A stretch of 64,000 nucleotides of DNA from Lucifuga dentata (lineage: Eukaryota; Chordata; Actinopteri; Ophidiiformes; Bythitidae), in NCBI GenBank assembly GCA_014773175.1, contig VXCM01000253.1, positions 1 through 64,000 of the forward strand. The letters run 5' to 3'. The position numbers and the translations under genes are program-made. Numbering within the stretch: position 1 is the first letter of the stretch; every line of letters begins with the position of its first letter. Positions 45,010 through 56,587 of this stretch are shown here, in pieces. The notes under the pieces are model-generated. The model ran no database searches. It saw only the letters and a list, made by a program, of their open reading frames with translations, and was not told the DNA's origin.

Positions 45010-45657
45010 GCAATTGCATGATTGACTACTAACTCTATTATTCTTTACTGTTGCTTACAGTTTATTGATGTGTTTTTATGAGTGTTTCAAAGCAGATATA
45101 AAACACCAGCATCATTTCAACAGCATGAGGAAAAATTGCTCTATGTGGTTTGGTTTATGCCATAACTCAATTATCTCTCCTCTCTCACAAGCTGTAAATG
45201 TAGAAACAAGTCATCTGTTTTCACCCCTTTCCAATAAGCAAACCAATAGAAGGCTTGTAATGGGACTTGTAATGGATTCCAATTGACACCAGTTCAATCA
45301 CCATTAGATATAAACGGGTTCTCCCTCTGTTTCATTTGAGCTCAGTAATGTATGTTTAATGACAATGTTTAATTGTCATCCAGACTTGCTCTTGTCGTTT
45401 TCAGTCATTATCTTTGAGGCTGATTATAACTTTAATTAAATATTGGCTGAGCACACGTCCATTACCAGGTTGATTTAATAAGGTGCAAATAGAAAGTAAC
45501 TTTGCCAAAAGTCAGGCGGCAGCCGTCACCCAGAGAAATAGTGAGTGCTGAGTTAAATGCCTTCATAATCTGGCTGTAGTGTGGTTAAAAGCTCAACGGG
45601 AACTCAAGTACAAGTATTAACCAAGTTAACAAAGCTCAAAGGTCCAGGAACTGTGGA
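45010..45657. other. Non-repetitive AT-rich segment
   Basis: Free of microsatellites and recognisable repeats, unlike its surroundings. It carries ATTA/TAAT homeodomain-type cores (ACTTTAATTAAATATT near 45430). It could be a conserved non-coding element, but only comparison can show that. Confidence 0.3.
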
Positions 45658-46242
45658 TTAAAGGACCAGACCACCATTTTGCGTGTTTGAGCCAATCAAT
45701 TTTCATACAAGTAAGGTTACTGACAATCATTTCCCAGAGCATGCTACTGGAACGATGAGTTAAAAGAAATCTTTCCTTTCCAGACCACCATTGGTTTCAG
45801 TTAATTCTGGTACACTATTAAAGTCAATTTGTTGATAGGCTACTTGAAACATTTTTGGGATAGGTAACCCATTATTGTGAACAACACAATAACATTCAGA
45901 TTTTTTTTTAAATTTTCTTAATTTTAGCGTTTAAGCGCAATAAAAAGCGTGGAGTGAATGTATGTCTCCACCGGGGAACATAGTCCCAAAAGCAGACCTG
46001 TGTTAATTGAAAAAATTGTAATGACCGTGACTTCATAATTTTGCGTAACTATTAGCAGGCGAAACATTGATTTTTAAGGTGGGTGTATCACTTGAATATT
46101 TGATTTTGAAAGATTAAGAGATTTTGCAAAATATCAGGAAAGCTGGTTTTATCCTTTGGGAAGTGATTGTTAGTAAACTTACCTGTATGAAAATTTAATA
46201 TATTAGGCTCAAACATGCAAAATGGCCTGTATGGTCCTTTAA
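45658..46242 (-). mobile_element. TTAA-MITE, full length, inverted
   Basis: 585 bp with ends TTAAAGGACCAGACC and CCTGTATGGTCCTTTAA. The interior is the reverse of the copies at 24415 and 36357 (CCGGGGAACATAGTCCCAAA here; CTTTTGGGACTATATT there). Confidence 0.9.
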
Positions 46243-46299
46243 GTGAGTGATATTTAAATTAAAATAAACTCCAGGACTATGTACATAAAAGCATCAACT

Positions 46300-46700
46300 G
46301 GAGAAATCACAGGACAGGCAAAGCAGGGAATTGCCCCGAACTTTGAGGGGGCCCCCGACGGAGCAATGGGCATTATTCCTCCAGCAATGACAATGCGGAA
46401 ATATCCCTTGAAACGGGGACTGCACGAGTTTTTTTGTTGTTTTTCAAAACTTTATTGCGTTGTCCGGCAGCGCGAGATTTTTTCAAAACTCTACACACTG
46501 GCAGCGCGAGACTTTGAATGACAGGCGGTCGTGACCAACTGACAGCAGNACTCTACACACTGGCAGCGCGAGACTTTGAATGACAGGCGGTCGTGACCAA
46601 CTGACAGCAGTAAGAAAAACAAAACGAAGAGGACTTCTCTCAGGTTCCAAACAGAGAAACAAGAAGAAGAGAGAAAAAAAGAAAGCAAGACAGAGGTAAG
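46300..46700. mobile_element. Possible hAT-type 5' remnant, duplicated block
   Basis: GAGGGGGCCCCCGACGGAG and AGCGCGAGACTTTGAATGAC resemble the untranslated 5' part of fish hAT-type elements, followed by GTAAGT at 46694. A 61-bp block is repeated around the N at 46549. No transposase frame follows, so the assignment is weak. Confidence 0.3.
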
Positions 46701-48518
46701 TGATAATTATGACTAATAAATGAAGAATTTAGTCCAGTCTATTCAGCGAGTTCACTCAGCTTTATTTTTGGCACACCACAAGATGAATTGTTTGTCAAAT
46801 GTTTGGGGTTACATTTCTCGTGTAACATTAGCTAACTTAGCTCACACTGTTTACTGATTTACCGTAGTTAGTGTGGTAGCTAGGCTAGCCATCTGACTAA
46901 GCTAACAGTGAACATCATTGCAGGAGACTCATTTTACCAGTTATCTGAATTTGCTATTTGCTGGACATCAGTTTTTAACAAGCTACCTAAGGACAGTGGT
47001 TGTTTGTTAACTAAATATATGTGCCAAGATATCCTCCCTAATGTTATTCACTTTGAGTTCAAGTCATCCTAATGGTATTATAGTGATACAGCACACATTT
47101 TATATTCTCTCTCTCTCTCTCTGTCGGTTTATGTGTTTTTGTCTTTTTTCAAGCAGTTCCATTAACATCCACTGCCAACAGCTCAGCCACGAACACCATC
47201 ACCTGCACATGATGATGATGATGATGATGATGATGACTGCATACTACTTACCCATTTAACCATCACAACAGAAGACCATCCATCACATCAATAATTTCAG
47301 GGTGAGGTAATGTTATGAATGTCATTTGGGGGTGGGAAAGAAATTGTCCAAAGGGCCCCAAGCATTTTTTTTTTTTTTGCCACACTGGAATTACCTCTAT
47401 CTGTGTTAAAATATTAAAATGTGGAGAGAAAGCACACTGTGTGTTGATGTATAATAGAGCACAAACTGGCCTCTGCTTTGCTCTAATTGGTTCCTGATGA
47501 GACCATAGATGCCGCTTGTGATCTCACCCCTTGCTGGCTAAAATGCTGAACTGCACGTATTTGATAAAGGGGAAGCATCACCTCAATCCCTTCCCTCAGT
47601 TCCTTCATCCTCACCTCCAACGCTGCTGTTGGAGGTGAGAATGCAAGATTAAAGGTAGACAGGAGCATTTAGGAGAACACCATTTGTGTATGTGTGTGTT
47701 ATAGTGTGTCTTTAGGTGACTTCTGACATATGTAGTTTGATCAGGATGAACACACCACAAACCACCACACACACCACCACCACCACATACACAGTTCTCC
47801 CGCTGCTCAGCAAAGCCATTGTGAATAAGTCATGGTTCCAGGTGGTGTCCCATAGCTGTTACCCTTTTGATGCCTTGCTGCCAAATATAGAGACAGAGTG
47901 TGCAGGGGCAGAGAGAGGAGGATTGTTACATAACCACTGACCCCTGCTACCAGCCATACTCCATCAATGTTATNGGGGGGGGGGGGGCACAAGCATACAG
48001 TCACACACACTCTCCTCTGCTGTTCTTATATCTATATACACCCTGCATACACAAGCATAAAATGATAATTATTTTTTAATGCAGGTGCTCCAACCTTGTA
48101 ACTATTAGCTGTGGATCGATAAACCATATTCTGTAAAAGGACAGGAGTACGTTTGAGACATTATCCACACTTGCTCTTACATCCACCCTCATAATCTCTC
48201 ACAACACTGTACTCTCACACACACACTACTCCAGTCTCATACACACACAATCATACTATTTTATGCACTACCATTTGGGCAGTAAATCATACTTTCTCAC
48301 ATACCCCACCGTACTCTGTGTACTTTTATTCTCACTCATACACACCATCACGCTCTTCTACTAACAAAATTTTACCCTCATTCTCTTATATATGTAGCAT
48401 TCTCTCACAGAGCTTATTTGTGTCTCACATATATGAGTGTTAGCAAATGGTAATCGTTTGTGTGTATACGAGAATTGTATTTAATACAAGAGACTAAAAG
48501 AGTGTAATTGTGCATGTA
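46701..48518. other. Intergenic, no gene seen
   Basis: Contains (GAT)n at 47210-47235, a poly-G ending at the N at 47974 and CA-rich patches near 48200-48250. No exon is supported. Confidence 0.4.
47610..47639. repeat. 12-bp inverted repeat, 6-base loop
   Basis: CTCACCTCCAAC pairs with GTTGGAGGTGAG across GCTGCT. Confidence 0.9.
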
Positions 48519-49390
48519 AGGCCTGGTTTATGTTTAGGAAAAATTTGGCATTTTATGGCCAAAACAGACGGTGGTGGCTGCATTTGAAGGTCACTTGCAA
48601 GGTCACGCAACACTCAGTTTTCAATGCAGATGGCATTTATGTGACGTAAATGTGCCTTCATTAACAATTGGCCAAGTGAAAAAGTGCAGAGGAAGGGGAA
48701 GTGTACACAGTGGGGTCCAACAGTCTGAGATCACTGTGAAAATGCTTCTATTTTGCATTCTTTTTGAATTTAATACAAGATTTTTCATTACAAATCTTGA
48801 AATCATTTTAACAATTTGAGAGAAAAGCTGAATCTTTGAAAAATGTACATGAATTTCAGAATATCTTAGTATTTGGCATGCCCCCCTTTTGCTTTAATTA
48901 CAGCATGCACTTGAGCTGGCATGGACTCCATAAGTTTGTGCAAAACCTGATGAGCTAAGTTATCCCAGCATGGTTTGACAATGTCCCAGAGAGCTTGTTG
49001 TGATGTCAGACTTTCCGATTATTTCCAGATTTGGAAGACATGATGGAAAACATCAAAGATTTTTCATGTGGTCTCAAACTTTTGGACCCCGCTGTATATA
49101 CTGTATGTTCTATTCATTGGTCTTACCGGCCATTTCCTTCTGCGCCATTTCTGTCTTATAGCTAATGCAAATAACCGTAATCGCACTTCTTTGTTCATCA
49201 ACAGCAACTCTCTTTTCACCGCCTCTATGTTTTGTTGTAGGCAACTGAAGTGGAAATTGCTTCTATTTCTGCTGAGTTTGGTTTGTGTTTGAGGGGTTCG
49301 GAGAGTGGCTTTGTCCAACAGTGCCACCAAAAGTTCCGAAGTATAAATGCATGGCCGTCACGCACAGTTGTCACAAAAGCATGAGAACCA
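48519..49390. mobile_element. Interspersed element with nested insertion
   Basis: The left end AGGCCTGGTTTATGTTTAGG and right part AAATGCATGGCCGTCACGCA...AAAGCATGAGAACCA look like mirrored ends of one fish MITE (GGTTTATG / AAAGCATGA). The Tc1-like element at 48705 sits inside it. Confidence 0.4.
48705..49100. mobile_element. Tc1/mariner-type MITE with ACAGTGGGGTCCAA ends
   Basis: The left end CAGTGGGGTCCAACAGTCTG is mirrored by CAAACTTTTGGACCCCGCTG at the right end, each next to TA. The interior (TTGGCATGCCCCCCTTTTGC) is typical of short Tc1-like elements in fish. It is non-autonomous. Confidence 0.75.
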
Positions 49391-49399
49391 TGTCTGAAT

Positions 49400-50390
49400 C
49401 CAATTCAAATCGTTGTAACAATAAATTAAAATTGTCCCCTAAAGTGGACATATTAGTGGAATATTTTGGGATAGGGTGGAATTTGGAACATTTTGCCACA
49501 GAAACTTTGAAATTGAAATATACTGAATATCAGCTATAAGAAGATTGGATTTAAAAAATCCATATATTCAAGATCTAATTAAAGTTTAATCTCATGAAGA
49601 TGTACTTCCAGCTACCTTATTAATATTCAGTTTGTGTTTTGATGTGCATAGCAAAACCATCTATACAGTACGAAAATTAAATCACAAATTTGAAATATAA
49701 CATGCCTCTTTCCTTGTTGCTGGCTATTAGTCATTAAATTAATATGTTTACAAGATGATATTTAGTCGCAGCAAACTCTGACGAGTAACACACTGACTGT
49801 TGCTTATTAACAGTTTTAACACCCAAACATAACTTGACCCAAACATCAAAGCCAGTTTTACACATTATTTCATACATTTCATGTTTTCCATTGAGCATTT
49901 CAATAACAGTATGTGTTGAAAAGTCTCAGCCAGAAACCTCAGCAACTGTCAAAGTAATTGCGATCATAAACAACCCCTGCAGATATAATGGACATTTTGT
50001 GCTCCTTCGCAAAATAATTCATCCTGTGCATTATTCTTAATATGATATGCAGAACCTTCCTGCCCGTGCACTTTTTCCACATGCTGCACCTTTGCTGCAA
50101 ATGCAAACGAGGAAAATATTCAGTGAACAGTATGGTCATTAAACTGGAGTATAGGGGGGTAGGAGGAGGAAGAGGATGAGGAAAGGAACCTGAGAGGAGC
50201 TGCTGGTGATGAAGTTTAGTGGATATGAAGGCTCATTCCAAAAAAAAATGGAGAGAGATTTTACTCCCACTCCATCCAGCACGGATGGTAAATGTGTCCC
50301 CATTCCCCCCTAATGAGAGCGCACTGGCAATAATGTAAAGGCCTGGAGCTAAAACAGAGAGAGGGAGAAAGAGAGAGTGGTGGAGGGAGG

Positions 50391-50425
<35 letters not shown>

Positions 50426-51153
50426 TTGGGGGAATCAGCAGCTGGTTGTAGATTGGAAAACAAGTCTGTGTAGTGCACAGATTAGAAAATCGGGCTCTGT
50501 TTTGCTCAAGATGTTGCTCATTGTCAGACAGTGCTGGAATCCAACCTTTGAGGAAAGGTAGAGAGACATAGAGAGAGAGAGAAAGAAAGAGAGAGAGAGA
50601 ATGGAGCAATGACAGAATCCCATTTATCAAAAACTCAGAATATTGGGGGAATGCATCATTCTCAACTACGGCAACAACATTTGTTTAAAACGGCATTGTT
50701 TTGCACCACAAGCTGTGACAGAAAAGGATCTGATAGATACTGGATTCATGTGTGATAGACACACACACAAACACACACACACAGAGGGTCTGATACTGAG
50801 GTGCTGTCAGCATCAGTACCGCAGTTATTCATCAAAGCCTCTCCTCCATTTTGTCTCTCCCCTCATCATTTGAGCTCCTCTTCCTCACCAGCGCTCCAGC
50901 TCCTTCTCACACACTTTCACATATGTGAATGTGTGCAAACTGGGACGTTGGTGTGCGGGATTTGAAATACCACAGATGAAAGGAGTAAATTAATGGTCCA
51001 GGTGCATGTGCAATGTGCAATGAGGTTAGCGGTGAGGGAGCAGATTTACTTTGGACTGATTCATGATTCTGTGCAATTGACTTGCATAAAGGCTTAATGG
51101 AGGATTGGAGGTTGATGTGATGGAGAGATGATTGTTAAAATGGGATTTGAGGA
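49400..51153. other. Intergenic, no gene seen
   Basis: Unique-looking DNA with (GT)n at 50391-50424 and GA runs at 50568-50600. No supported exon. Confidence 0.4.
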
Positions 51154-51165
51154 CCACCAGGGGGC
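51154..51165 (+). promoter_or_regulatory. CTCF-like motif, full core match
   Basis: CCACCAGGGGGC matches the CTCF core CCASYAGRKGGC at all 12 positions, in a non-repetitive stretch. Confidence 0.5.
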
Positions 51166-51701
51166 CTTTGAGGGGTTCCCTGGCAAAAATAGAGAGTTTA
51201 ATTCCACAGTAATTTCATTTAGAAGACAGTACTCATTAGAGAGCTTATCAGAAAGGATCGTCTAATCATAGACCTCACCATCAGTGCTATTATCTCCCCA
51301 CGTGTGTGGCAAACTATTTGAAAATGTAATGCTAAATGATCATCTACGGCAATAACACGAGAGGGTTCAGAGATTAATCATATCACATGGAGTCTACAGG
51401 GTCTAATATTAGTTTAACTGAGAGTGCTGAATGTCAGAGAAAACCGGCAGTGGAAGGCACGGGACACACCCACACATATCAATTTGATTTCAGTCCAAAT
51501 ACTAGATGAATATGTACCCTCCTGCTGCAGTCTAAGGAAAATGAGCAGCAAAGTATTTCCAATATTGACACGTTGTAAAGAAAGCACTTTAAAACACTTT
51601 GTGCAGATGTACTGCAGATCAGCTGTGACAAGCTGAATCTGATTGGCTGACTCCCTATTTTCAGTAAAATGCCACCTGCAGACCAGCCAATATTAGGGAC
51701 T

Positions 51702-51905
51702 TTAAAGGACCATACCAGTGATTTTGCATGTTTGAGCCCAATCAATTCTATACACTTATACTTTATGTTACTTGCCCACCATTTCCCAAAATATAAAGCC
51801 ATATGTTAGTTTTCTGGTTATTTTGCCAATCCCCTAATCTTTCAAAATCAAATGTTCAGGTGATAAACCCACCTTAAACTTCAATGTTTCACCTGCTAAC
51901 ACACA
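51702..51905 (+). mobile_element. TTAA-MITE, left part only
   Basis: TTAAAGGACCATACCAGTG, then TTTCAAAATCAAATGTTCAG and CACCTTAAACTTCAATG as in the full copies. It breaks off at an ACACACAC run. Confidence 0.85.
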
Positions 51906-52841
51906 CACATAATTGAAGGTACAGGGTTTTCATTTTGGATTATAGCCTTGTGATAAGTATTTGTTAACTTCAATATCACAGACATTTTATAGATCTATGT
52001 TATAAATTAAAGTTCACCGATTTGAAGCCTTTTAAATATAATAACAGCAACATCAATCACGCATCATTTTATTGTCACATAACCATAAACTGTCACAAGG
52101 CTGAATTTGGAGAAAGTAAATAATTAAGAGTTCAAATGTGTACAGAAACAGATGCAGTGATGCGGTAATACAGTGTTGTACTGGGGGTCATATTACCATA
52201 TCACAGTATATCATAATGTCAAGTTATTGTCCCTCCACTATAAGGGATATTGTTCTGTGGCTGAAAGGTTGCTGGTTCAGATACTGCTTAACAGTAGATG
52301 ACATGGTGTTCAGTTGAATAGTATTTTCTCCAAAAGCCACCTTCAACAGCTTATTAATTTGGTATTTTGGATGATTTAAATTTAAAATGATTAATATACA
52401 GGTGTACACACATACACACATGCCTACTCCATCACACACATTCTGCCAAAGCTTACATATGCGGTGTGTATGTGTGTGTATGTGTCAGCATCCTCTCCTC
52501 ATCCTCCTTCCTGTCAGGTAATGGAGGGGTTTGCCCCCTCAGCACTGGGCACCCGTACATGGCCTTGTAGGAAGACAGACAGAGAGAGGGATGCTAAGAA
52601 AAGACACTGATGTCAGAACAGCAGCCATTTACCACNCCCGTCTCTTGCTCTCCCACACACACTTTCAATCACTCTTTCTCCCCACCTCTCTATCTGTCCT
52701 CTCCTTCTGTCCCTCTTTGCAGGAGGATGGTCTCTTTACCCGATGCCAGTACTGCAAACACAGCCACTTAAGAAAATATGCTGCCTTTATCTTTTTAATT
52801 GCTTCTTGCTGCGCCCGCGTCTCGTGCACCAACCTGTGCAG
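51906..52841. other. Intergenic, no gene seen
   Basis: AT-rich DNA, then CT-rich DNA with an N at 52636. A short open stretch after CTCTTTGCAG at 52723 (EDGLFTRCQYCKHSHL) has a fair acceptor but no donor or partner exon, so it is not called. Confidence 0.35.
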
Positions 52842-52892
52842 AGATGCAGGTGTAGCACTAGTCTGTCACAGACTAGTGCTACACCTGCATCT
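52842..52892. repeat. Perfect 24-bp inverted repeat, 3-base loop
   Basis: AGATGCAGGTGTAGCACTAG plus TCTG pairs perfectly with 52869-52892 across TCA. CTGTCACA stands at both edges of the right arm (52862 and 52891). Confidence 0.95.
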
Positions 52893-53039
52893 GTCACAGG
52901 CCCCTCCTTAAAGAATATCAACATGTCCATTAAGTTATGAGAACATATGCATAGTAAAAAAAACATGTTGCCAAATTTACATGGTAGCATGGGAACGCTG
53001 ACTTGCCTTATACATCATGTAGTACTGCAGTCCGTGTAC

Positions 53040-53587
53040 ATGGTATGTTACTGACAACCATATATTACTTGAGCAGTAAACTTCAGAATTTTTTTCCTAC
53101 CTTCCAAACTACTATTGTTTTAGTTCTTTCTAGTATGCTATTAAAGTCAACATGTAGAGATTATAAATATGCTTGAGATACGTAATCCATGATGTGACAT
53201 GAACAACACGTCTGTTAGGTTTCTCGCTGAAGTAACTTTATTTAATTGATCCAACACGGAGCTGCAAGGAAGACGATGTATGTCTCTACCAGGAAATATA
53301 GTCCCAGGAGAAGACAGCTTTTGCAGAGAAATTAAAATAACAGTGCCTTCTACAATCGTGCATAAGTGTTAGAAGGCTAAACATTGAATTTTAAGGTGGG
53401 CGTGTCACCTGGACATTTGATTTTGAAGATTAGGATTTGAAAAAAAAAAAAAAAAANAAAAAAAAAAAAAAAACAACAGGAAAATTAAATTACAGTTTTA
53501 TGTTTTGGAAGTTAGTTATCAGTAATGTAACATGTATGCAGATAAATATTGGGCTCAAACATGCAAGATCGCTGGTATGTCCTTTAA
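53040..53587 (-). mobile_element. TTAA-MITE, left end eroded
   Basis: The right end GGCTCAAACATGCAAGATC...GGTATGTCCTTTAA is present, and the interior (GTCTCTACCAGGAAATATAG) matches the copy at 45658. Poly-A with an N at 53457 lies inside. Confidence 0.8.
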
Positions 53588-54055
53588 GCTTGTTTTATGG
53601 TTGACCAACGAAGGCGCACAGATCCATGGGGACAAATTGACGTCACATCGAAAAACACGCCCCTATCACATAGGGTCAACATGTCGCCTTTTCGCCTGTA
53701 CACACACATCCCAGATTTTTAAACATCATCAAGACAGACAAACTATTCCTGGTGTGAAATCTTGGAAAGGAAGATGCATTGTGCCAGAAGGCATGAAAAG
53801 AAATTTCAGAGACCGATATGTGTCTTGCCTCCTTTTATTTCGTGGCTTCTCTTTTCTGTTGCAGCGATACACTGCAGATACACTGCCCCCTACAGTTTGG
53901 GAAAATATCGGTTAGCAGCAAGGACGAAACCGCACAGAGTATCTTCTTACCACTGCTCATCACATTTCCATGTCACGTCAATTGAAGCTGGTGAGACTAT
54001 GAACAGACATAAACCACTGCGGTGGATGAACATGTGCTGCCTCATCTAAAATCGT
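53588..54055. mobile_element. Putative interspersed repeat adjoining the MITE
   Basis: CTTGTTTTATGGTTGACCAA, ACGAAGGCGCAC, a CRE-like TGACGTCA at 53638 and CACTGCCCCCTACAG resemble a fish DNA-transposon derivative. The 127-codon plus frame here spans two repeats and is not a gene. Confidence 0.35.
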
Positions 54056-54499
54056 TCCAAAATAAATGTGACTTTATCAGCTATTTTGTGTTAGATACTG
54101 TATATTTTATTTTTTATATTTCATGAATATGTAGAATAAACAAACAAGTTCTTGTTCCTGTAGGTTGTGCTGTTAGCCTGTGTTATATTCAATATTTGTT
54201 GCTTTTGGAGTGAAAATGGAGTTAGAAATTCTTGCTGTGTTCCCTTACAAAACAGTTACATAGTGCTGTGATGGTAATGGATGGTATTTTCAGTTTTAGA
54301 GAAATGGTTTGCAGCATCTGTGCTGCCTGATCACCAAAGCGGAAAGAAGAGAAACTATTGTGAAAAGCCTTGAGATGAACTTGCATTGTGAAAGAGAAAA
54401 GAAGAGACCTGCATCACATATTCATGAATGAGGAGAGATCTGATGATGTCAGCTCTTGGAGCATTTTTTCAGAGCAGTATGCCTGAGCGTGTGCTGTAT

Positions 54500-54505
<6 letters not shown>

Positions 54506-54541
<36 letters not shown>
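54506..54541. repeat. (GT)n microsatellite
   Basis: About 17 GT units. Confidence 0.95.
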
Positions 54542-54542
<1 letters not shown>

Positions 54543-54655
54543 ATGCTGCCCTTGCCTATAAGCTGAGTTGAGTTTGGCATCAGAGGGATTTCAGTTGATG
54601 GACTATCAACAGGTGCAGTTGATATTGATTAAGATCTCATGATTTATCCCACACA

Positions 54656-54686
54656 CTGGTGGGAGAAAGTTTTTTTCTCCCACCAG
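54656..54686. repeat. Perfect 13-bp inverted repeat, 5-base loop
   Basis: CTGGTGGGAGAAA pairs with TTTCTCCCACCAG. Confidence 0.9.
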
Positions 54687-54759
54687 CTTCATTTCCCTTC
54701 TCGTCTCCCCTTAGCAACATTCCACCTACTTCCCTTACGTCCTACCCTTCTGTCTGCCT

Positions 54760-55765
54760 CCATTTTATTCAGATTTGTGTCATTCCTTGACCTCTCTAAG
54801 ACCTTTGACACTGTGAGTCAGGAGTTTCTCTGGGATGTTCTACAAAAGTTTGGCTGCCCAGCCAAATTTGTGAATGTACTCCACCAATTCCACAACGGGA
54901 TGATGGCTTGGGTGACCATAGGATGTCAAGCATCCAAGTCTAAGGGTGTGTACAGGAATGAGGCCGGAGTGTCTTTCTCTTCTGTGGCACTCAGCTTCAT
55001 CAGGAAGGTCTGGAGGACAGCAGCGGGGTCAGGCTGACTACAGACTGGATGGAAATCTGTTTAATGTCAGGAGGTCCAAGCTCATAATACCATTACAATG
55101 CCTTCAGCTGCAGGATGTGGATGATTGCACTTTTGAGACTCAGACTCCGGCAGATCTTTAGTACCTATAAACAGTAGGATGAAATTTGCAGTCAGTACCA
55201 AGCCACTGACAATAATCCCATCATTTAAATACTTAGGAGAGCTTCAAGCCGCTGCACTCGTGCACCGCCATTATCGCTTTTTTTTTTTTTTTTTTTTTTT
55301 TNCACCATGCAGGAGCAGCGCTCCTAATCTCGTTGTATTGCTTAGTACAATGATAATAAAGGCGATATATATATTTAAATACTTAGGCAGTATTATCTCC
55401 AAAAATTCAGAAATGTATCAAGCAAGCCCCCACTGGTTTAGGAAAACTGAGGAACCAGGTCTTTGAAAACAAGGATGTAAATCTCCACACCATTACCACA
55501 CTTCTCTACAGTTGCAGATCTGCAGGAGGGCAGAAGAAACGCTACATGTACCAGCTGAAAATATTGCTTAAATGTGTCAAATCAACCCCACCAGCCTGGA
55601 AGAAGCTGCCCCTGATTGCTGTTCACGGCGACAACTCTGACAGGCTGGCGTGCAAAATCTGGAAAAGTGTGGACTGGGGATTGGCTTTTTACAGTCGTCA
55701 AAGAACACGTCTCTGTGATCAGGGATGGAACGTCGTCATCAGACATGATGGACTAGCGTAAGCAT
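54760..55765 (+). mobile_element. Decayed LINE, reverse transcriptase region
   Basis: Translated pieces keep the order of a non-LTR reverse transcriptase: motif A FLDLSKTFDTVSQEFLW with KFGCPAKFVNVLHQFHNGM, then YRLDGNLFNVRRSK, FKYLGSIISK and the C-terminal GGQKKRYMYQLKILLK. The region with the catalytic FADD/YADD box is missing or beyond recognition. Stops and shifts throughout. A different family from the RTE at 21967 and the LINE at 61425. Confidence 0.75.
55224..55387 (+). mobile_element. Short retroposon nested in the LINE
   Basis: A 136-bp insert (55238-55373) is bracketed by perfect 14-bp duplications TTTAAATACTTAGG (55224-55237 and 55374-55387). Its 3' part CTCGTTGTATTGCTTAGTAC / AATGATAATAAAGGC is the snap-back tail of L2-type SINEs or LINEs. 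Poly-T ending at an N (55302) lies inside. Without the insert and one duplication, the LINE frame reads on as FKYLGSIIS. Confidence 0.85.
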
Positions 55766-55891
55766 TATTTGAACTTCATCCGGCCATGATTTCTGTCCAA
55801 TTTCTGCTATAATTCCTTTACCTCATTTTACTTGTGATCCTCCTTCATTCTCATTTGCATGACTCAACCGTAAATATTCTTCTACCCAATG

Positions 55892-55923
<32 letters not shown>

Positions 55924-56384
55924 AGCCTAGATTTTGTGTGTGTGTTAATTAAAGTGTTCCAGGGGCAGTTTGGGGGTTAGCAGTGAGAGGAGGCGCACAA
56001 AAAAGTGAATGATAACACTTCAAAGCTGCTGCAAACTTGTTAATTTGCCAGCAGCCTCAAATGGATTAAGGCCACTTCAGGTCTGTTTGTACCCATCAGA
56101 TCTCCTTAAGCTCCACACACAGTACAGTAAGCTCTTTAGTCCAAATGTGTCCAGCAACAATTCAGTCTCTTAGTATCTTCTGAAAAATAACCCATAAATT
56201 ACAGCAAGTGGTCAATATAAACTGGCACTGAATACTGCAAAGACTGAATATTGTCAGAGTGATTTTTTTCACTCCAAATAGAGGTTTTTTTGAGCATAAA
56301 ATGTTTTTCTTGAACACTAAATTCATGCTCAAGAAAAGTCAAAACGCCAAAAACTGATCAGACCAACCAGTGCGTTTTTTTCAT
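55766..56384. other. Intergenic, no gene seen
   Basis: Includes a CT/CA run at 55893-55922. Otherwise unique-looking DNA. Confidence 0.4.
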
Positions 56385-56434
56385 TTTCTTTTTTTTTTTT
56401 TTTTTTTTNTTTTTTTTTTTTTTTTTTTAACTTC

Positions 56435-56534
56435 TTTTTTATATGTGTTTTGGAAAATGACTGGCAGTAACATATGTATGGGTGTTGTATTTATTGGGCT
56501 CAAACATGCAAAATCACCCGTATGCTCCTTTTAA
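56435..56534 (+). mobile_element. TTAA-MITE right end
   Basis: TTGGAAAATGACTGGCAGTA ... GGGCTCAAACATGCAAAATC ... GTATGCTCCTTTTAA. It is preceded by poly-T broken by an N at 56409. Confidence 0.75.
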
Positions 56535-56587
56535 GTTGCATACAACTTCTTTTTTATCATTGCACCAAAAAAAGTCATCCTTTGAAT

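Noticed and set aside
52723..52800. Possible exon EDGLFTRCQYCKHSHL
   Set aside because: A fair acceptor only, with no donor or partner exon.
53532..53915. 127-codon plus frame
   Set aside because: It begins in a MITE terminus and continues into a second repeat.
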